From Antennarius striatus (lineage: Eukaryota > Chordata > Actinopteri > Lophiiformes > Antennariidae): 64,000 nt of DNA. Below the pieces are notes generated by a model. That model did not search any database, was not told the DNA's origin, and saw nothing but the letters and a program-made list of their open reading frames with translations. A program made the translations under genes and the position numbers. The stretch covers positions 14,225,501 to 14,289,500 of the forward strand of contig NC_090796.1 of assembly GCF_040054535.1 (NCBI RefSeq). The letters run 5' to 3'. Shown one piece after another: positions 1 through 45,291 of the stretch; positions within the stretch are counted from its first letter, which is position 1, and each line of letters opens with the position of its first letter.

Positions 1-3000
1 TGGTTTAAAAAAAATACCTGATATTATTTCAGCAGGGGAGGAAAAGACAGTCCATTTTACAAATTGACTTCTTCGGGAGGCTGCAGAATCCCTCCTGGTG
101 GACTCTTCTTTTGGGTTATACACACAAAACAGGAAACCGATCCTGCGTAGACGGCGGTGGATTTATGACAAGGAGACAAGTGCGACCGAACAAGGTCTAT
201 TCCCATCTGGGCCGGGAGCCACCGCAGCGCCTTAGATTTACGATGAGGATGACACAGCTGATTACTCTCGGTTACTGAACGGGATTGGACATGGACTGGT
301 TTCAGGGAGGTTTACTGTGTGTGTTTGTGTTTATGATACGGCAAATTGAAACACGGTAACCCACTTTTGTTTGATTTGTTCTTCATCAGACCTCCGTGAC
401 CTCTATCACGGAAGTTTCCCATGGATAAACCCGACGGGTGACCTGATTTGTTTGCAAGTCAACTGTTGAAGGAAAGGAAGAAGAATGAAAAAATGAATGA
501 ATGAATAGTTGAATAAATAATACACCTAGGTTGATGGAAAAAACACAGTTTGAAGCATACCATCTGTGGCTATGAGGAAATGTGAGGACTTTGCTGTGAC
601 CCCGTCAACTGCCTGTCCTGTGGACTTTTCGTTACTCCTTTTGACAAATGTGTGGGCTCTGCGTTATGCCGTGGCCAAATCCGGGACCGAATGAGTTCAG
701 CCAAACCAAATAACGGCTAAAGAGCCGACGTGACCCCTCTAACCCCATCTGGAACTCACTTCTGAATTATGATCCCGGACGTGCTTTACCAGCAAGCTGC
801 AAAGTGTCACCTTGTCCAACGCCACATGAAACGAATCCTTTCCTTCTCGCCGGACGTTGCCACCAAACCAAAATGAATGAAAGAAATCCTGTTGTTCTCA
901 CCATGAGGTCAAGTAAGGGTGAAAAAGACAAACACGAAGCAAAGCTAAGCCAGATGTTTGTCGCCTCTCCATAACCCAACATTAAACGGGTGTAATGAGG
1001 TTCAGTCCAGACTGACGTTTAGCTAGAACACCGTCTGAACATCTTGTGCATTATTTTAAAAAATGTTCCCCGCTCCTCCACGTTGACGCAAACTGAGCCG
1101 AGGTCATATTGTATTCTTTATTCCTTGGTTTAAGACAAAGGACAGACACATGATTTGACATCAACTTGGAATAAGTGCGCGTTTCTCACAAACCACTTGC
1201 CCCTCCCTAAGCCCACTTTTAGGCCTTTGGGAGACATGGAGTCCATTCCATTGGTCTCATTCCTCTTAGCTGTTTGGATGAGACTTTGGGTGAAGGGGTT
1301 TCTCTGTGTGATTGATGAGCCATGGCCAATTAGAGGCTTAGCCGCTGGAGGCCCGCAAAGTCACCCATGATCTCAGACATAAACATTGGCGGCCTCAGGG
1401 TCTGACGATACCTGTTGTCCGTGGAAAGAAGGGCGAGCCTCGAGTCCGTAGAGCAGTTCTCCTCTAGAAAAACTCAAAAAACATTTAAAGATAAGTCTGA
1501 GAGGATTTTCAAAGGGAGGAAGTCTGTCCCATATGAAAATTCCACAAGTGATGTCAGTATTCCTAGTGTGGTGCCATTCCACCGGGGTCGGGGGGTGGGG
1601 GGCAGGGGTGGTAGATGACCAGGTCCAGCTGACTCCCTGTGGTTGACGAGCAGGAGGGCGCCAGCCGGGGTCTCATTAGACAAACTATGACAACAAGATG
1701 TTGCCCTTGAAAATCAATTATAGACAGGGGAAGCGTCTTTGCATCTGTTTCTGCTTGGAGTTATGCAGCACTGTCTGCCTGTCTGTTTTGTGTTTTTTTT
1801 GTCCGGTCTGACTCCACCGCCGTTCAGATGGTCATCCCCTTTGGGATTAGCGATGACACTGAAGCCTCTGGGACAGAGCTTGTAAATCAGAGCAGAAGAA
1901 CTGAGGCGATGACAGGTCTGGGAGGCCCCCGGTATTTCACTACACCATTTATTGGGGTTTCTTTGGGGGAGGTGGTGTCATTATATCTGGTTAGTGTGCT
2001 CCCCAGTGTGACATGTAAAAGTAGAGTAAAAAATGATTTGGCCATTACGTGAGGGCCATATGTGTCGAGCACTTTGCATGGAGACAGTACCTTCCTTATT
2101 AGTGCAAATAATGACACTTTGCCTAACACAACCTGGGGTGTGGGTTTCCGGCAGTTGGTGCAACATGTCACTTTTTTTCACCACAAAATGTCACCTAGCT
2201 TAGTTTTAAATAGAAAACTGTAAATCTGCAGACCCTTGAAATTGTTAAAGAGAACTGTTTTCCTCCCACTACTTCAGCTTCACAGTAAAACAGCCAGAGA
2301 TCTTAACACTGCGCGACACCATCAATCTCACCGACATCTGCTTTGCACTTCAGGATTATTTGTCTTTCCTATCCATGAAAGTAAAATATACTATTTTTAA
2401 ACCATTTGGTTGAGATAAGAAAGGACTCTAAGCAATCATTAATTATTTTGTGAGGAATAAAAAAAAAAAGTGTGCACATTTCAGACCAAAGTATGTGTTC
2501 AATGAAATAGATGAGTGTTTGCCTTTATGTCCATATTTACTTTTTTTTTTTTTTTTTACATTATTTCCTTAATTCTCACAAACTCAAACAACCAAATTGC
2601 ATGGAGATGAATAAAAAACCTTGGACCAAAATGCAAAACTTCAGTGAGCATCATATTATCGCACCAGAGGACCAGAAATTGGGTCCACCAACGTTGAATT
2701 TAGATTACTAATCAGATATGAAGTCAACAGAATATCCCGGAATCAATGCATATCATTATGTAATTTTTTTAAAATATCCACTTTGTTTACGAGGTAATCC
2801 CAGCCTAAAAATACTACTTCTTTTAATTACATTTTTTAAATATAACATAGATTAAAACAAGACAAAACATATTTAAAAATATATTTAAAAGCAGCTTATC
2901 GTTCTTTCTCATATATAATATATTTTCATTCCAAATCCAAATCCCAAACCTTTCCTGCGTTACGGAGGGTTGGCATCCCCTTCCAGACATCAGCCCGTTT

Positions 3001-5190
3001 TTCCTCTGATAAACTGCATGTCGTCATCCTCATACAAAGCAAACCTTGACTTCTTTTGTGTTTTTGTTTCTCTCTGGAGAGAATGTTTACAGCCATTTCA
3101 TTTTTTCAAGATGCAGTGAAAGCAGCGTGATAAAAGGCCCCCATACTGAGACCACCACCAGAGCCAGGAAAACTGTAAAGATCCCATGAAAGAACCTCTA
3201 GGCCTCACAAACCCCTCCTATTGTTACTGAGCCATTCCACTCCTTTTAGTCCATCTGTTCTTCAGGTTCTGTCTTTTGGCCCACCTTATGGACAGAAGGC
3301 ATAGAAGCATGTTAGGCTTTGTCTTTGGAGCAATGTGCAATTATCCAAAGACGTAGAGCTTCCTGAGTTTAGGTGAACAACCAACCAAGTGCCATATGTC
3401 TTCTGGAAACCCTCCCTAATCGTAGGTTTCACTTTCAATGAATAAAATCAAATTATACAGTCAGAATGCGGTGGGCAGAATAACAGCCAGGCAGTGAGAT
3501 AAGGAGGGTTGTTTCATAGAATTGATTAATCCCAGCCTCCACACAGGTAAACAAATAGTATTCCGTTCCAGTCTGAAGTAGGGGGGGGGGTTGTGCTTTC
3601 ATAAACCAGCTTGCTTGATGTTGTGAGGCCATGACTGGTCTTTTGAGGATGTCAATCATCCAGGGTCTAGAGATTGGGACACAATAGCTTACAGTTTGAC
3701 GCAGTGCCCCACATAGCCATAAACTGGTAGGTTGATTATATCCCTGGAAAAGCCATTTAAATTGCATAGCAACACACTAGAAAAAATAGTATGATGTAAA
3801 ATCATGCAATAAACCTTGTTTTCAGCACTTAAATTAAAACCTTCCCCAAAGAGGTTGCCCGGGTCAGTGCGGAATGAAATCTCGTAGAATAGCACGTAAT
3901 GATTTTCTCCTATAATAAAGGTGCTTCTCCGGATCTAGGATGGCCATGTGTGTATCGTCGGCATTCATCAGTCCCTACATCGCGATGGCACAAGAAGATT
4001 ACGCCGTGTAATCTTAGCAGGGAATGTGTAGCTGGCAGAGGAAAGGAAAGGATGAAATGGATCAGGAGAATTGGATGCTCAGTGCAGTCGGATTGGAGTT
4101 CATAGGCAGCACCTGTGATTGTACAGGATATTTCATCACGACTATTCATAATATAAATGCTACATGTCATTTGATTCCATGTTTAGTAAATACTGCTAAT
4201 GTTATTTATTAAGTCAAAAATGGATTCCCTGGATGTAATAATCAAATAAAAAACAAGGAATATTTTTTTCTGCATAAGGAACTTAAGGTCTACAGTCGGA
4301 GCAGTATAATGTGCATCCGGCTGAATAAAATGTTATTGGTCCTGGAAATGAAATACTGCACCGAAACAGTTGTGCAAGGCTGGAAAGTGAGAGCGTTGGA
4401 GGGAGTGTTAATCAGAGGGTTTCCATCTTGTTGGTCGTGGCAGACGGGGCCAACAAGGTGATCATACACATAAATAACAGGCCAAACAGTCGGGCTGGAC
4501 AAAGGACGCACAAGGGCAGGAGGCAAAGGCTAGACTTTAAATTAAATAGAAATTTCAAATTAAATGAACCCCATCTTCACCTCAGATTAATAGGTCAGTG
4601 ATTTAGTTCCACCGCCCCCCTGACTTCTGAAAAAATAAAATTCCAGCCGGTGTTTCTTACAAACAAGCACACTGTTTTAATTTGGCTGTACTAATAGCAG
4701 GTCTCCAGGTGTTAAAAAAAACTGTTAAATTATTTATTTCCTCTTCAAACTAATGGGCTCTCAAATTGCTTACATGCTGGTGCAGTTTGTGGAATTAGGA
4801 AAAGCAACAGTTTTCTCTGGTGGGAGCCACATTCTATGAAAAGCTAAACCAAACAAAGAAAGTAAATTAAATCATCATGAAAATTATGCATGGTGGCATT
4901 TGAAATGTCTCAAATGGAAAAACAGACCTCTGGACATTCATTCATGTGAATGAAAGCAATAAAATATTTATATGAAATAATTGATATGCAATTAAAGCTC
5001 TTTTTTTAAATGTATTGTCCATTTATGTTACATTAACTTACTATTTACGTTTTTTACTTTACTTCTATATAAAAGCAAATAAAATTAAATGATGACAATT
5101 TGCTCGATTATATATTTAATTATAGTAAATTACGCACATTAGTATTTCAAACTCTGTAAATGTACATTATATTCAATGAATATTATTTCG
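1..5190. other. Non-coding region upstream of cox10
   Basis: I see no exon with a recognisable protein here; the open frames on both strands are short, have no family resemblance and lack consistent splice sites. Visible content: an imperfect (GAAT)n run near 491-506, a 7-bp inverted repeat at 393-412, poly-A and poly-T runs near 2459 and 2541, a G10 run at 3581-3590, an AT-rich stretch at about 2730-2940, and a perfect hairpin at 3995-4015. The first 700 bases are less AT-rich and could be an untranslated exon of a neighbouring gene, but nothing decides this. Confidence 0.6.
3995..4015. repeat. Perfect 8-bp inverted repeat (hairpin)
   Basis: AAGATTAC and GTAATCTT flank a 5-base GCCGT loop. 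Each arm contains a TAATCT/AGATTA core of the bicoid/OTX class. A hairpin this short can arise by chance, and no function is claimed. Confidence 0.5.
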
Positions 5191-5194
5191 ATGG

Positions 5195-5332
5195 TTTTCT
5201 GTGTGACGCGTACCAGCGCGAGTCACTTCGTCCTGTGCACCGGAAGTGTTTCTGACGAGCTCGGGAGGTCACAATGGAGACTTACTGTGTGTGAAAGGGT
5301 CGGAACGGGAGCCGGCTTTATGACTGGAGAAC
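5195..5332 (+). promoter_or_regulatory. cox10: cox10 core promoter and 5' UTR
   Basis: The 140 bases before the cox10 start are GC- and CpG-richer than the AT-rich DNA immediately upstream. They carry ACCGGAAGTG at 5239-5248, a strong ETS core. GABP/NRF-2 sites of this type are typical of nuclear genes for cytochrome c oxidase assembly. A CRE-like TGACGCG lies at about 5204-5210. No TATA box is seen, as expected for a housekeeping promoter. The transcription start cannot be placed from sequence alone; it probably lies shortly downstream of the ETS site. Confidence 0.6.
5274..5294 (+). promoter_or_regulatory. Upstream ORF 1 in the cox10 leader
   Basis: A six-codon ORF (METYCV, stop TGA) starts in a strong Kozak context, with A at -3 and G at +4. 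It ends 38 bases before the cox10 ATG. If the transcript starts upstream of 5274, this uORF would reduce or gate initiation at cox10. It is irrelevant if transcription starts further downstream. Confidence 0.35.

Positions 5333-5340
<8 letters not shown>
5320..5340 (+). promoter_or_regulatory. Upstream ORF 2 overlapping the cox10 start
   Basis: A six-codon ORF (MTGEHV, stop TAA) is in a different frame and its stop at 5338-5340 lies past the cox10 ATG at 5333. Its Kozak context is weak (T at -3, A at +4), so leaky scanning to cox10 would be expected. Confidence 0.3.
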
Positions 5341-22399
<17,059 letters not shown>

Positions 22400-22855
22400 G
22401 TGGATGTTTGATTTCTTTTACCCGCGCGCTCGACGTGTTGCTCGATCAGGAAACAAAAACGCACAGAATCGTGTGACGACGGCGTCCTGTATATACGCTG
22501 TATTTATTTACAATGATTTACGTACAGGGTCTTGTACAGTGTAAATGTCTGCTATGGATCCCCACGAGGATCATCATCACTGCAAATGCAAAATAAGGGA
22601 CTGTAAAGGTCGTGACCTCACGGTCACCGTCGAAGGATTTACGGTTTTCTGTGAGGATGTGAAAGGAGGATACATTTATTATTTCTTGAAGTTGACACTC
22701 GACGGTTTTGGCACATTCATGTTTTGTTCCTCTGCAAATCGACACAAAGGCGCCTGAATTTTACCCCCATACACTCACCCACCCCCCCCACCCCCACACA
22801 CAAAGAACCACAAGTGCAAAATGTTCTCCGACATTAAACGCCTCATGAGTGTGAT
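22400..22855 (+). other. cox10: cox10 3' UTR (probable)
   Basis: Sequence from the stop codon to the first plausible poly(A) site. No AATAAA occurs here. The first usable signal is ATTAAA at 22833-22838, followed by GT-rich DNA (22849-22872). A C/A-rich stretch lies at 22763-22805. Confidence 0.55.
22833..22838 (+). terminator. cox10: Probable cox10 poly(A) signal (ATTAAA)
   Basis: ATTAAA is the commonest variant hexamer. A GT-rich downstream element begins about 12 bases later. Confidence 0.5.
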
Positions 22856-22859
22856 CCCG

Positions 22860-25480
22860 TGTTTGTTGTCATCATTCGCTTCTTCGCCGCTTTTTAAACT
22901 CCATTTAATAGTCATGAATGGCGCCTCGGCCTCATCGGTCACACCGACCGACACTGCGCCTCGTTAGGTGGAGCCGCCGACTCCACGCCTGCTTGAAACG
23001 TGGATTTAAGTTTCAGTGGGGCTTCAGTGAACGCAGCTTCAGCCGCCGTCCCTCCAGTAAGCCGTGCTAAACAGGCCACCTCTCCACCTGTCAGTCAGCC
23101 CTTCCGCCCTCCACTCCTAGTTTTCAGTATTTGGTTACAGTTCCATCACCACAAAGAAAGGCGTCCCCTTCCCTGCCGCTGCCATCCTTCCTCCATAAAA
23201 GGGGGCCGAGGGATTTAGCCAAGGCCGGGGAGGGGAGACCTGAAACGGAGCTCGACGTCCTCGTAAAGTGTCTGACCGGATGCGGAGTTTCATATCAGAG
23301 GGTGGAAGGGGAGCGATCGGGCCAGCTGTTCCAGCCCGGAGAGAGGAAACAAAGACACACACCCGACCTGGGTGGAGATTAAATGTCGTGGCCTCGGTGG
23401 GATGGCCCCATCGTGGGTTACAACATCCGCTGGGATGGCGGTGGAGCGGGGACCGGCGCTGTCACGTCCCTGCGGCCACGAGAACAACTCGGCTTTCTGA
23501 GATTGTCTTTTTTATTTTTATTTTTTTAAATTCTACTTGATATATTAATCCACAACCGAGCGAGGCGTTCCATCACAGATGACACAACCGTCCATTTCCT
23601 CAACTGATGCAGGAGAAAACATTCCGAACTTAAAAGCAACAGTTGGAGATTTTTGTCCTGATGGTGTCAAGTTGGCACTTGGAGTATTTCTGGACCGAAA
23701 AAAACCAACATGGAGGTGATTTTTAGCTTCTTACTGTTTGTTTTTGAAAAAAAAATTACTTTCAAACTTGACCTGCCAATACAATATCTTGACACATGTC
23801 AAATTCGTCACATTTACCCTCAAGCAAAACAGACGATTTCATTTTTTCTCTGCCTTATCTCACAATAAAAACTTTCCCTCCTTTCCTTTCCTTGACATCC
23901 ATCATTAAACCTCTTGAATCTTTATTTTCCATTCAAAGCCTGTCTGAGCTCCAGAGTCAGCAACACCAGGAGCGAACTATGCATGAGTAAACAGCAGAGG
24001 GTCCCCAGACATCCATCTGTGGGCTTCTTCAGCTTCAGCATCCACAAGCGAGTCGCCGCGCGAGAGCTCGGATTCCACGATTATTCAAACCAAAAGTCTG
24101 AAATCACAGGATGACGGATGACCTCTGGCCTCTCTTCAGAAGGTTAGTGGTTGCAAAACACAAGTGAAAGAGGAGCAGCGATCCTAAATCAATATTTAGA
24201 CTAAAAACCAGGCGAGCAGGGGGGTAAAACTATCCGGGTCCTTTGGAGAGTAGTGGAGTAAAGAATAAAAGGGTTTGATTCCAAATTTAAGATTAAGTGT
24301 TAAATACAATTATGAGGGCGTGGACTGGGGTGGGGGTGGGGGGTAGTATTAACTTTAGAATAAAATTCTAAAGATATTCCAGAATTGTGTGTTTATTACA
24401 TGAAAACGTTTGGCTCAAGTAGTGTTTTCATTTAATGTTCAGGAAAAAGTCCAGTTTTAAGTGCGTCAAAAAACTATTAAACCTGAACGCAACAGCGTCA
24501 AAATGAAGTTTGATCCGATGGTGCGTTCAAAGACGTTAAAAACGATCAGTTTGGACTCATTGTTTATAGTAAGTCGATTCATTTATATTGACTTTGCGTC
24601 ATTAATATTTCTTTTTAAATGAATAAACTGTAATACTCCGGGTTATGAGGTTATCAAAATGCCGTAAATCTTTGGAGAACAAACAAACAAGAAATGGGGG
24701 GGGGGGAAGCAACCGGACGTTGTTTTTCTCTGTTTTCCGTAACTTTCTGTCTGCTGGATCAGTTCATTATGAGTTTTTATTTTTTTTAGTTGGAAATAAG
24801 TCGATAATAAAACAACGAAGACACGAGAGAGTTTCTGTGTGACATCCTGGTGATCAGGCTGAAAACAAAGAAGAAACAAAGTTTTTTCAATATTTAATGG
24901 AGAAAAAACAATATTTAAAAACGTACAAAGACTACATAATAAGTTCTTCCTCGTACTAAATTGCCTAAATGTCATTAGATTAGCCTGTATGTGTAAATAA
25001 TAATAATAATGATGATAATAATTTTAAATTATTTTCATGAACCATTTCCATGTGCATTAAAAGCAATTTTAAGTAATTATTTGTTAATTGAGCGACATGA
25101 TTAAAACAAAGAACGGTTTTTCACTTTTTATAAAAAAAACAAATGTTCAAACTAGAGTACTAAGCGCGTAACGTGGGGAAGTGCGACCATTATTGCTGAG
25201 AATCATATAAAGCCTTCTTTCGGTCTATCAGCCCTATTTATGCCTATTATGTTTTTTATTTTTCCAACCTCTTTTCTTCTCATTCCCACAGATTCAAGTG
25301 AAATCGCGTCAGACGTTCATTCTGGTTTATTGTGTATTAAAAGTTGTCTTGCGTGTCAAAATAAACTGGCAGGAAACATTTCCAGCCGCCTGACATTTAG
25401 TCTGAACGTGACAAGAAAAACAAGACTTAATTGGCTTCTGTGCGCAATAAGAAACTTTTCCAAACTCTCAGCAGAGACGC
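22860..25480. other. Intergenic region between cox10 and hs3st3b1
   Basis: About 2.6 kb without a recognisable gene. It contains a perfect 9-bp-arm hairpin at 24353-24373, G-rich runs near 24327-24343 and 24698-24707, and an AT-rich stretch with imperfect (AAT)n near 24998-25022. Confidence 0.7.
24353..24373. repeat. Perfect inverted repeat, 9-bp arms
   Basis: CTTTAGAAT, AAA spacer, ATTCTAAAG: a 21-base hairpin in intergenic DNA, preceded by a G-rich run. No function is assigned. Confidence 0.6.
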
Positions 25481-25655
25481 GCGTTCATCCCCGCACCGAG
25501 GCTCCCACGCCCGCGCTTCCTCCTGATTGGTCCTTTTTATTTCGACGGACGGCTGCCTATTTATTTCCAGTGATTTCATTGGCTCCCGCTGCTGTCGCTC
25601 TAATGTTCCTCGGTATAATTTCTCCGGCTCCACCAGTAGCCTCAACAAACCTGTG

Positions 25656-25718
25656 ATGAACCTGGAGCGGTCGCGACGCGCGTCCGTCGCAGCTTCATTC
25701 TCCTCAGTTGAGCTATGA
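25656..25718 (+). promoter_or_regulatory. Upstream ORF A in the hs3st3b1 leader
   Basis: A 20-codon ORF with G at -3 and a stop at 25716-25718. The peptide is arginine/serine-rich. It may be untranscribed if the start site lies downstream. Confidence 0.3.
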
Positions 25719-25861
25719 TCCATAAATCCTCAATGCATTTCCATTCCGGGATACATCCTTATCTTCTGTTATATTTAGGTTAGTTTCTTTTCATTTTCTT
25801 TAGATGCTTTATTTATTTTTAGTTTTAGGTGAACTTGTGCGTAATTTCGTGAGGATTGCCG

Positions 25862-25879
25862 ATGCGCCACCGGGACTGA
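25862..25879 (+). promoter_or_regulatory. Upstream ORF B in the hs3st3b1 leader
   Basis: A five-codon ORF (MRHRD, stop TGA) 53 bp before the main start codon. Confidence 0.3.
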
Positions 25880-25895
25880 GTTCATTTTGGCCAGC

Positions 25896-42119
<16,224 letters not shown>

Positions 42120-44467
42120 TGTGAAAATCACGAGAGACAATTCTTTTTTTTGTTTAATTTGGTGAGAGGTTGTTGTTGTTGTTTTTTCTGTGTAATTCAA
42201 ATGGCAAGACTTGGAGATATTGCTATATATATGTAAAATGTACAGAAATCTATTTTATAATAATTTATTTTTATTTCTAAGCAATTAATTCACTTAGCTG
42301 CCTGTGGTGGCGGGGTTTGGGTTGAGGTCAGCGTCAAGTGAGAGAGAGAGAGTGTAGATGTGGTTCAGGGAAGAGAGGAGTGTTAATTATCACAGCCCTT
42401 TTGGCGCTGGACTAATTACCCTCAGTGTGTGCGTTGGTTTGGACGGGGTGAGAGGGTGGTCACGTGAGGATGGAGACGACTGTAGCCTACGTTTGATGGA
42501 ATAGGGACCGTTACCCGGCGCCGTCATGGCAGCTGTCACTGAGCGAGAACTGTTACACTGTCTAACCATACTTATCAGTAACATCTGGCCTTGTTGTTTT
42601 TAACATTCCTCGTCTTTAATTTTGAATTATCTCGCTTCGCCAGCATATTTCTGTGAACTCACTGGACTCATTCAGTGTTCCATAATGCAGATAATCAGCG
42701 CTAACCTGAACTAGAAATTAGGGTGGAAAACGTAAAAAGCACCGAATTACGGGTACAGATTGCACATATTTCTCTTTTATATGTGGATGATACCTTTTCC
42801 TTCGTCTTTTTCAACTCACTTCCAGTTATGTTTTCAACAATCCAATTTTCTTGCGATGGCATTGGACATTGCCGATCACATGTTGCTTCCCATTCACTAG
42901 CAGGTAGATCAATAGGTCTTATTGATCCTCATTGTACCACATATGCTCAGAGGGTCCAGTTGCCCTTTCATTCACGATGCACCCGCTGCCTATTCTAATG
43001 AATGGCCCATCCATCAAATGCTAAATCCTCTCCAGGACCACATACAGGCCCATGTTAACATTATGCTAATTGGGTAAAGGTAACTAGCAGATCGATCGAG
43101 CCGCTCCCCATTAGAAGCGGAGTTGGCTGAGAGCCAGCCTCTCGGCCCCTATCGGATCAGTTCAAAGGTCACGCAAAGTCGCAATCAAATTTTCTTGTAA
43201 AAGTTAAGCTTTTGGTTTGTTGAGGAGAGCGGCACCATGGGTCGCGATTAGCGTGTGCCTTTTTTTTAAATTTATTTTTTAATTTTGACGGGAAGATGAA
43301 ATATCTTTGTGTGCGGCAGCAGAGGTGTATCTGCCTGAAATGAGGCGTTAAAGATAGCCAAGATTGCGAACAAGAAACCCGTCTTCAAGCGCTTCTTCAA
43401 ACAGAAATCCAAAAGATCTTAGACATTCTTAGCTCCCAGACTAACAACGATCAAAGAAGGAGGAAAGGTTTTTTTTTTTTTTTTTTGTGAAGCACTCTCA
43501 GCACAGCAAGAATTGCCTCAGGCGGAGTTCCGCGTTTAACCTCTCTGGAGTCGTCGAGAAAAACCTCATGTGCCATCGTCCATGGCCTATATACTTTATG
43601 CCTTATCCACTCTCCTCATCCTCGCTAGTCTCATCTCTCCACACCAGATCTCAGCTCTCTACTTGTTGCCAAAAAAGCCTTTGGGTTGATATCATGTTTC
43701 ACACAGCTTGAGTCACTATCTCTGCTTTCTTTTGTTTTTTTTGTTGTTCTCTCTCTCTCTCTTTCTACTTGAATTCTTGATATGCAAGAGGGTGAAGTAG
43801 TTATCATTCTTTGATGCGTGGCACCGTCTCGTTGCAGCGGGTGGTGCGCTATATATAATAAGGGCGCAGGGAGGTGGTCGTGCTTCGCCGCGTTATGCTA
43901 TGCATACTCATGGGGTGGCCATTCTGAAAATGCAGGGATTATCAGAAGGGATTATTTCCATCCAGAGGAGGGGCCCGAACTGAATGTACACAACCTGTCC
44001 TCGTGCGAAAGTCCCTCCAAGTCGGTCTTTTAAGGTCTCATTGTCAAGTTTGAGTTTGAAGTTTGAATTGATTGTTCCAGGATTTTTCTGAAGTTAAGGA
44101 AATATTGTGCCTCTATAATTATCCAATCCAAACACAGCTCGCCTGCCTCCATCGCCATTCAGAGACTTTCCTATTGGTCAGTTGAAGCCAGTCGTTCGGG
44201 GAGATGGAGGCTTGTTAAACTGGATTTTTTTTTTTATAGCGCTGTCCTTTTTTATTTCTGATATCTCTCCCTGATGCTCTGAGTGAAAATCGAGTGGGAA
44301 AGCCTCCAACAACCCCCCCGTGCTCTCACCTTAGTGCAATGTTTGATTATTAAAAAGCATTTATGATGACCTCTCAAAGCAAGCTGTCACATTCTGAAAG
44401 GAAAGTCTGACATTTTCCCTGTAATTGATGGAGTACTGCATTTGAATTTTGGGAAGGAGTATCTGAA

Positions 44468-44473
44468 AATAAA
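44468..44473 (+). terminator. hs3st3b1: Possible proximal hs3st3b1 poly(A) signal
   Basis: AATAAA, the first canonical hexamer after the stop codon. Confidence 0.35.
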
Positions 44474-44763
44474 ACCAACTGGCACCCATGGATTCACATC
44501 ATGCTGCTGCGTCGGTTATGGTTGAGTTTTATTCAACCTGTTTCGAGATCTAAAGATGTTAGAAATGTTTGTCTTACCCACATATAATATGTATTTAGAC
44601 TAGAAAATCTGTATGTACAAAAATGAAAAAGATGTGTAAATCAAGTATTTTGTGATATGTACATCAAAGAGTTAATTTTACACGATTGAAAAAGAAAAAA
44701 AACGGAACAGATGTTTCTAGCCGATTAAAGAGCGAACATTCGTAATATTTCTTTGTATGAAGA

Positions 44764-44773
44764 AATAAATAAA
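44764..44773 (+). terminator. hs3st3b1: Probable distal hs3st3b1 poly(A) signal
   Basis: Two overlapping AATAAA hexamers (AATAAATAAA) in AT-rich DNA typical of a transcript end, followed by T-rich sequence. Confidence 0.45.
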
Positions 44774-45119
44774 AAAAAGTATATATTTTACCAAATTTCT
44801 GCTTGTACCAGACCTTCATTTCCTCGCTTTCCTCCAAGATTTATTTTAAAAGAAAATATATCCTGAAAAATAAGCTTTTTTTTTAATCAATGAACTCTTT
44901 AAAAGGTGCCAATCAAGTTAAATTTAATCAGAGAATAATCTACAAAAGCTGCAACGTTGAGGTATTAACTGTAGTTTAATTAGGTTTAATGGAAAAAAAT
45001 CCATTCATAAACTGGGATTCACTCTGAAATCCATGTTTGTCAAACTTATTTACCTCCATGCAGGCATAAAAAAAATTTTTAAACCCACTGCTGGTAGTGA
45101 ACATGATGTAAATTAAAAC

Positions 45120-45266
45120 AGTATAAATGCCACTTCAGCTCAGATTAGATGGAGGTTATGACTGCTATTCTGGCACCGCACTGCTTCTTCCTGTGCCATC
45201 GCTGACATCATCACACGGGTGCACTTTGACCCGGAAGTGTCCGTATTGAACCAGGTTGGTGCTGGG
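45120..45266 (+). promoter_or_regulatory. Possible promoter of an unidentified gene
   Basis: GTATAAATG near 45121, TGACATCATCA near 45203 and ACCCGGAAGTG (ETS core) at 45229-45239 lie ahead of an ATG followed by an excellent splice donor. The arrangement resembles the cox10 promoter. No downstream exon has been recognised, so this is tentative. Confidence 0.25.
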
Positions 45267-45291
45267 ATGACTCTCCCAAGCTTCCCTAAAG
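45267..45291 (+). CDS. Possible first coding exon of an unidentified gene
   Basis: ATG with G at -3 opens MTLPSFPK and runs into AAAG|GTAAGC, a near-consensus donor, leaving phase 1. I do not recognise the peptide and found no matching second exon in the remaining 18.7 kb, so it may be chance or an exon of a gene that continues beyond the window. Confidence 0.2.

Larger units (their letters stand above)
42120..44790 (+). other. hs3st3b1: hs3st3b1 3' UTR (probable)
   Basis: I see no AATAAA between the stop codon and 44468, so the 3' UTR is probably at least 2.3 kb. AU-rich stretches lie at 42215-42290. A motif-rich block lies at about 43040-43200, and a TATA-like CTATATATAATAAGG at about 43850-43864. 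No open frame of interest is seen. The UTR extent is inferred from poly(A) signals only; an internal non-canonical site is possible. Confidence 0.5.

Noticed and set aside
1..700. Possible exon of an upstream gene
   Set aside because: Composition differs from the flank, but no coding frame, recognisable protein or decisive splice pair supports it, so no gene feature was called.
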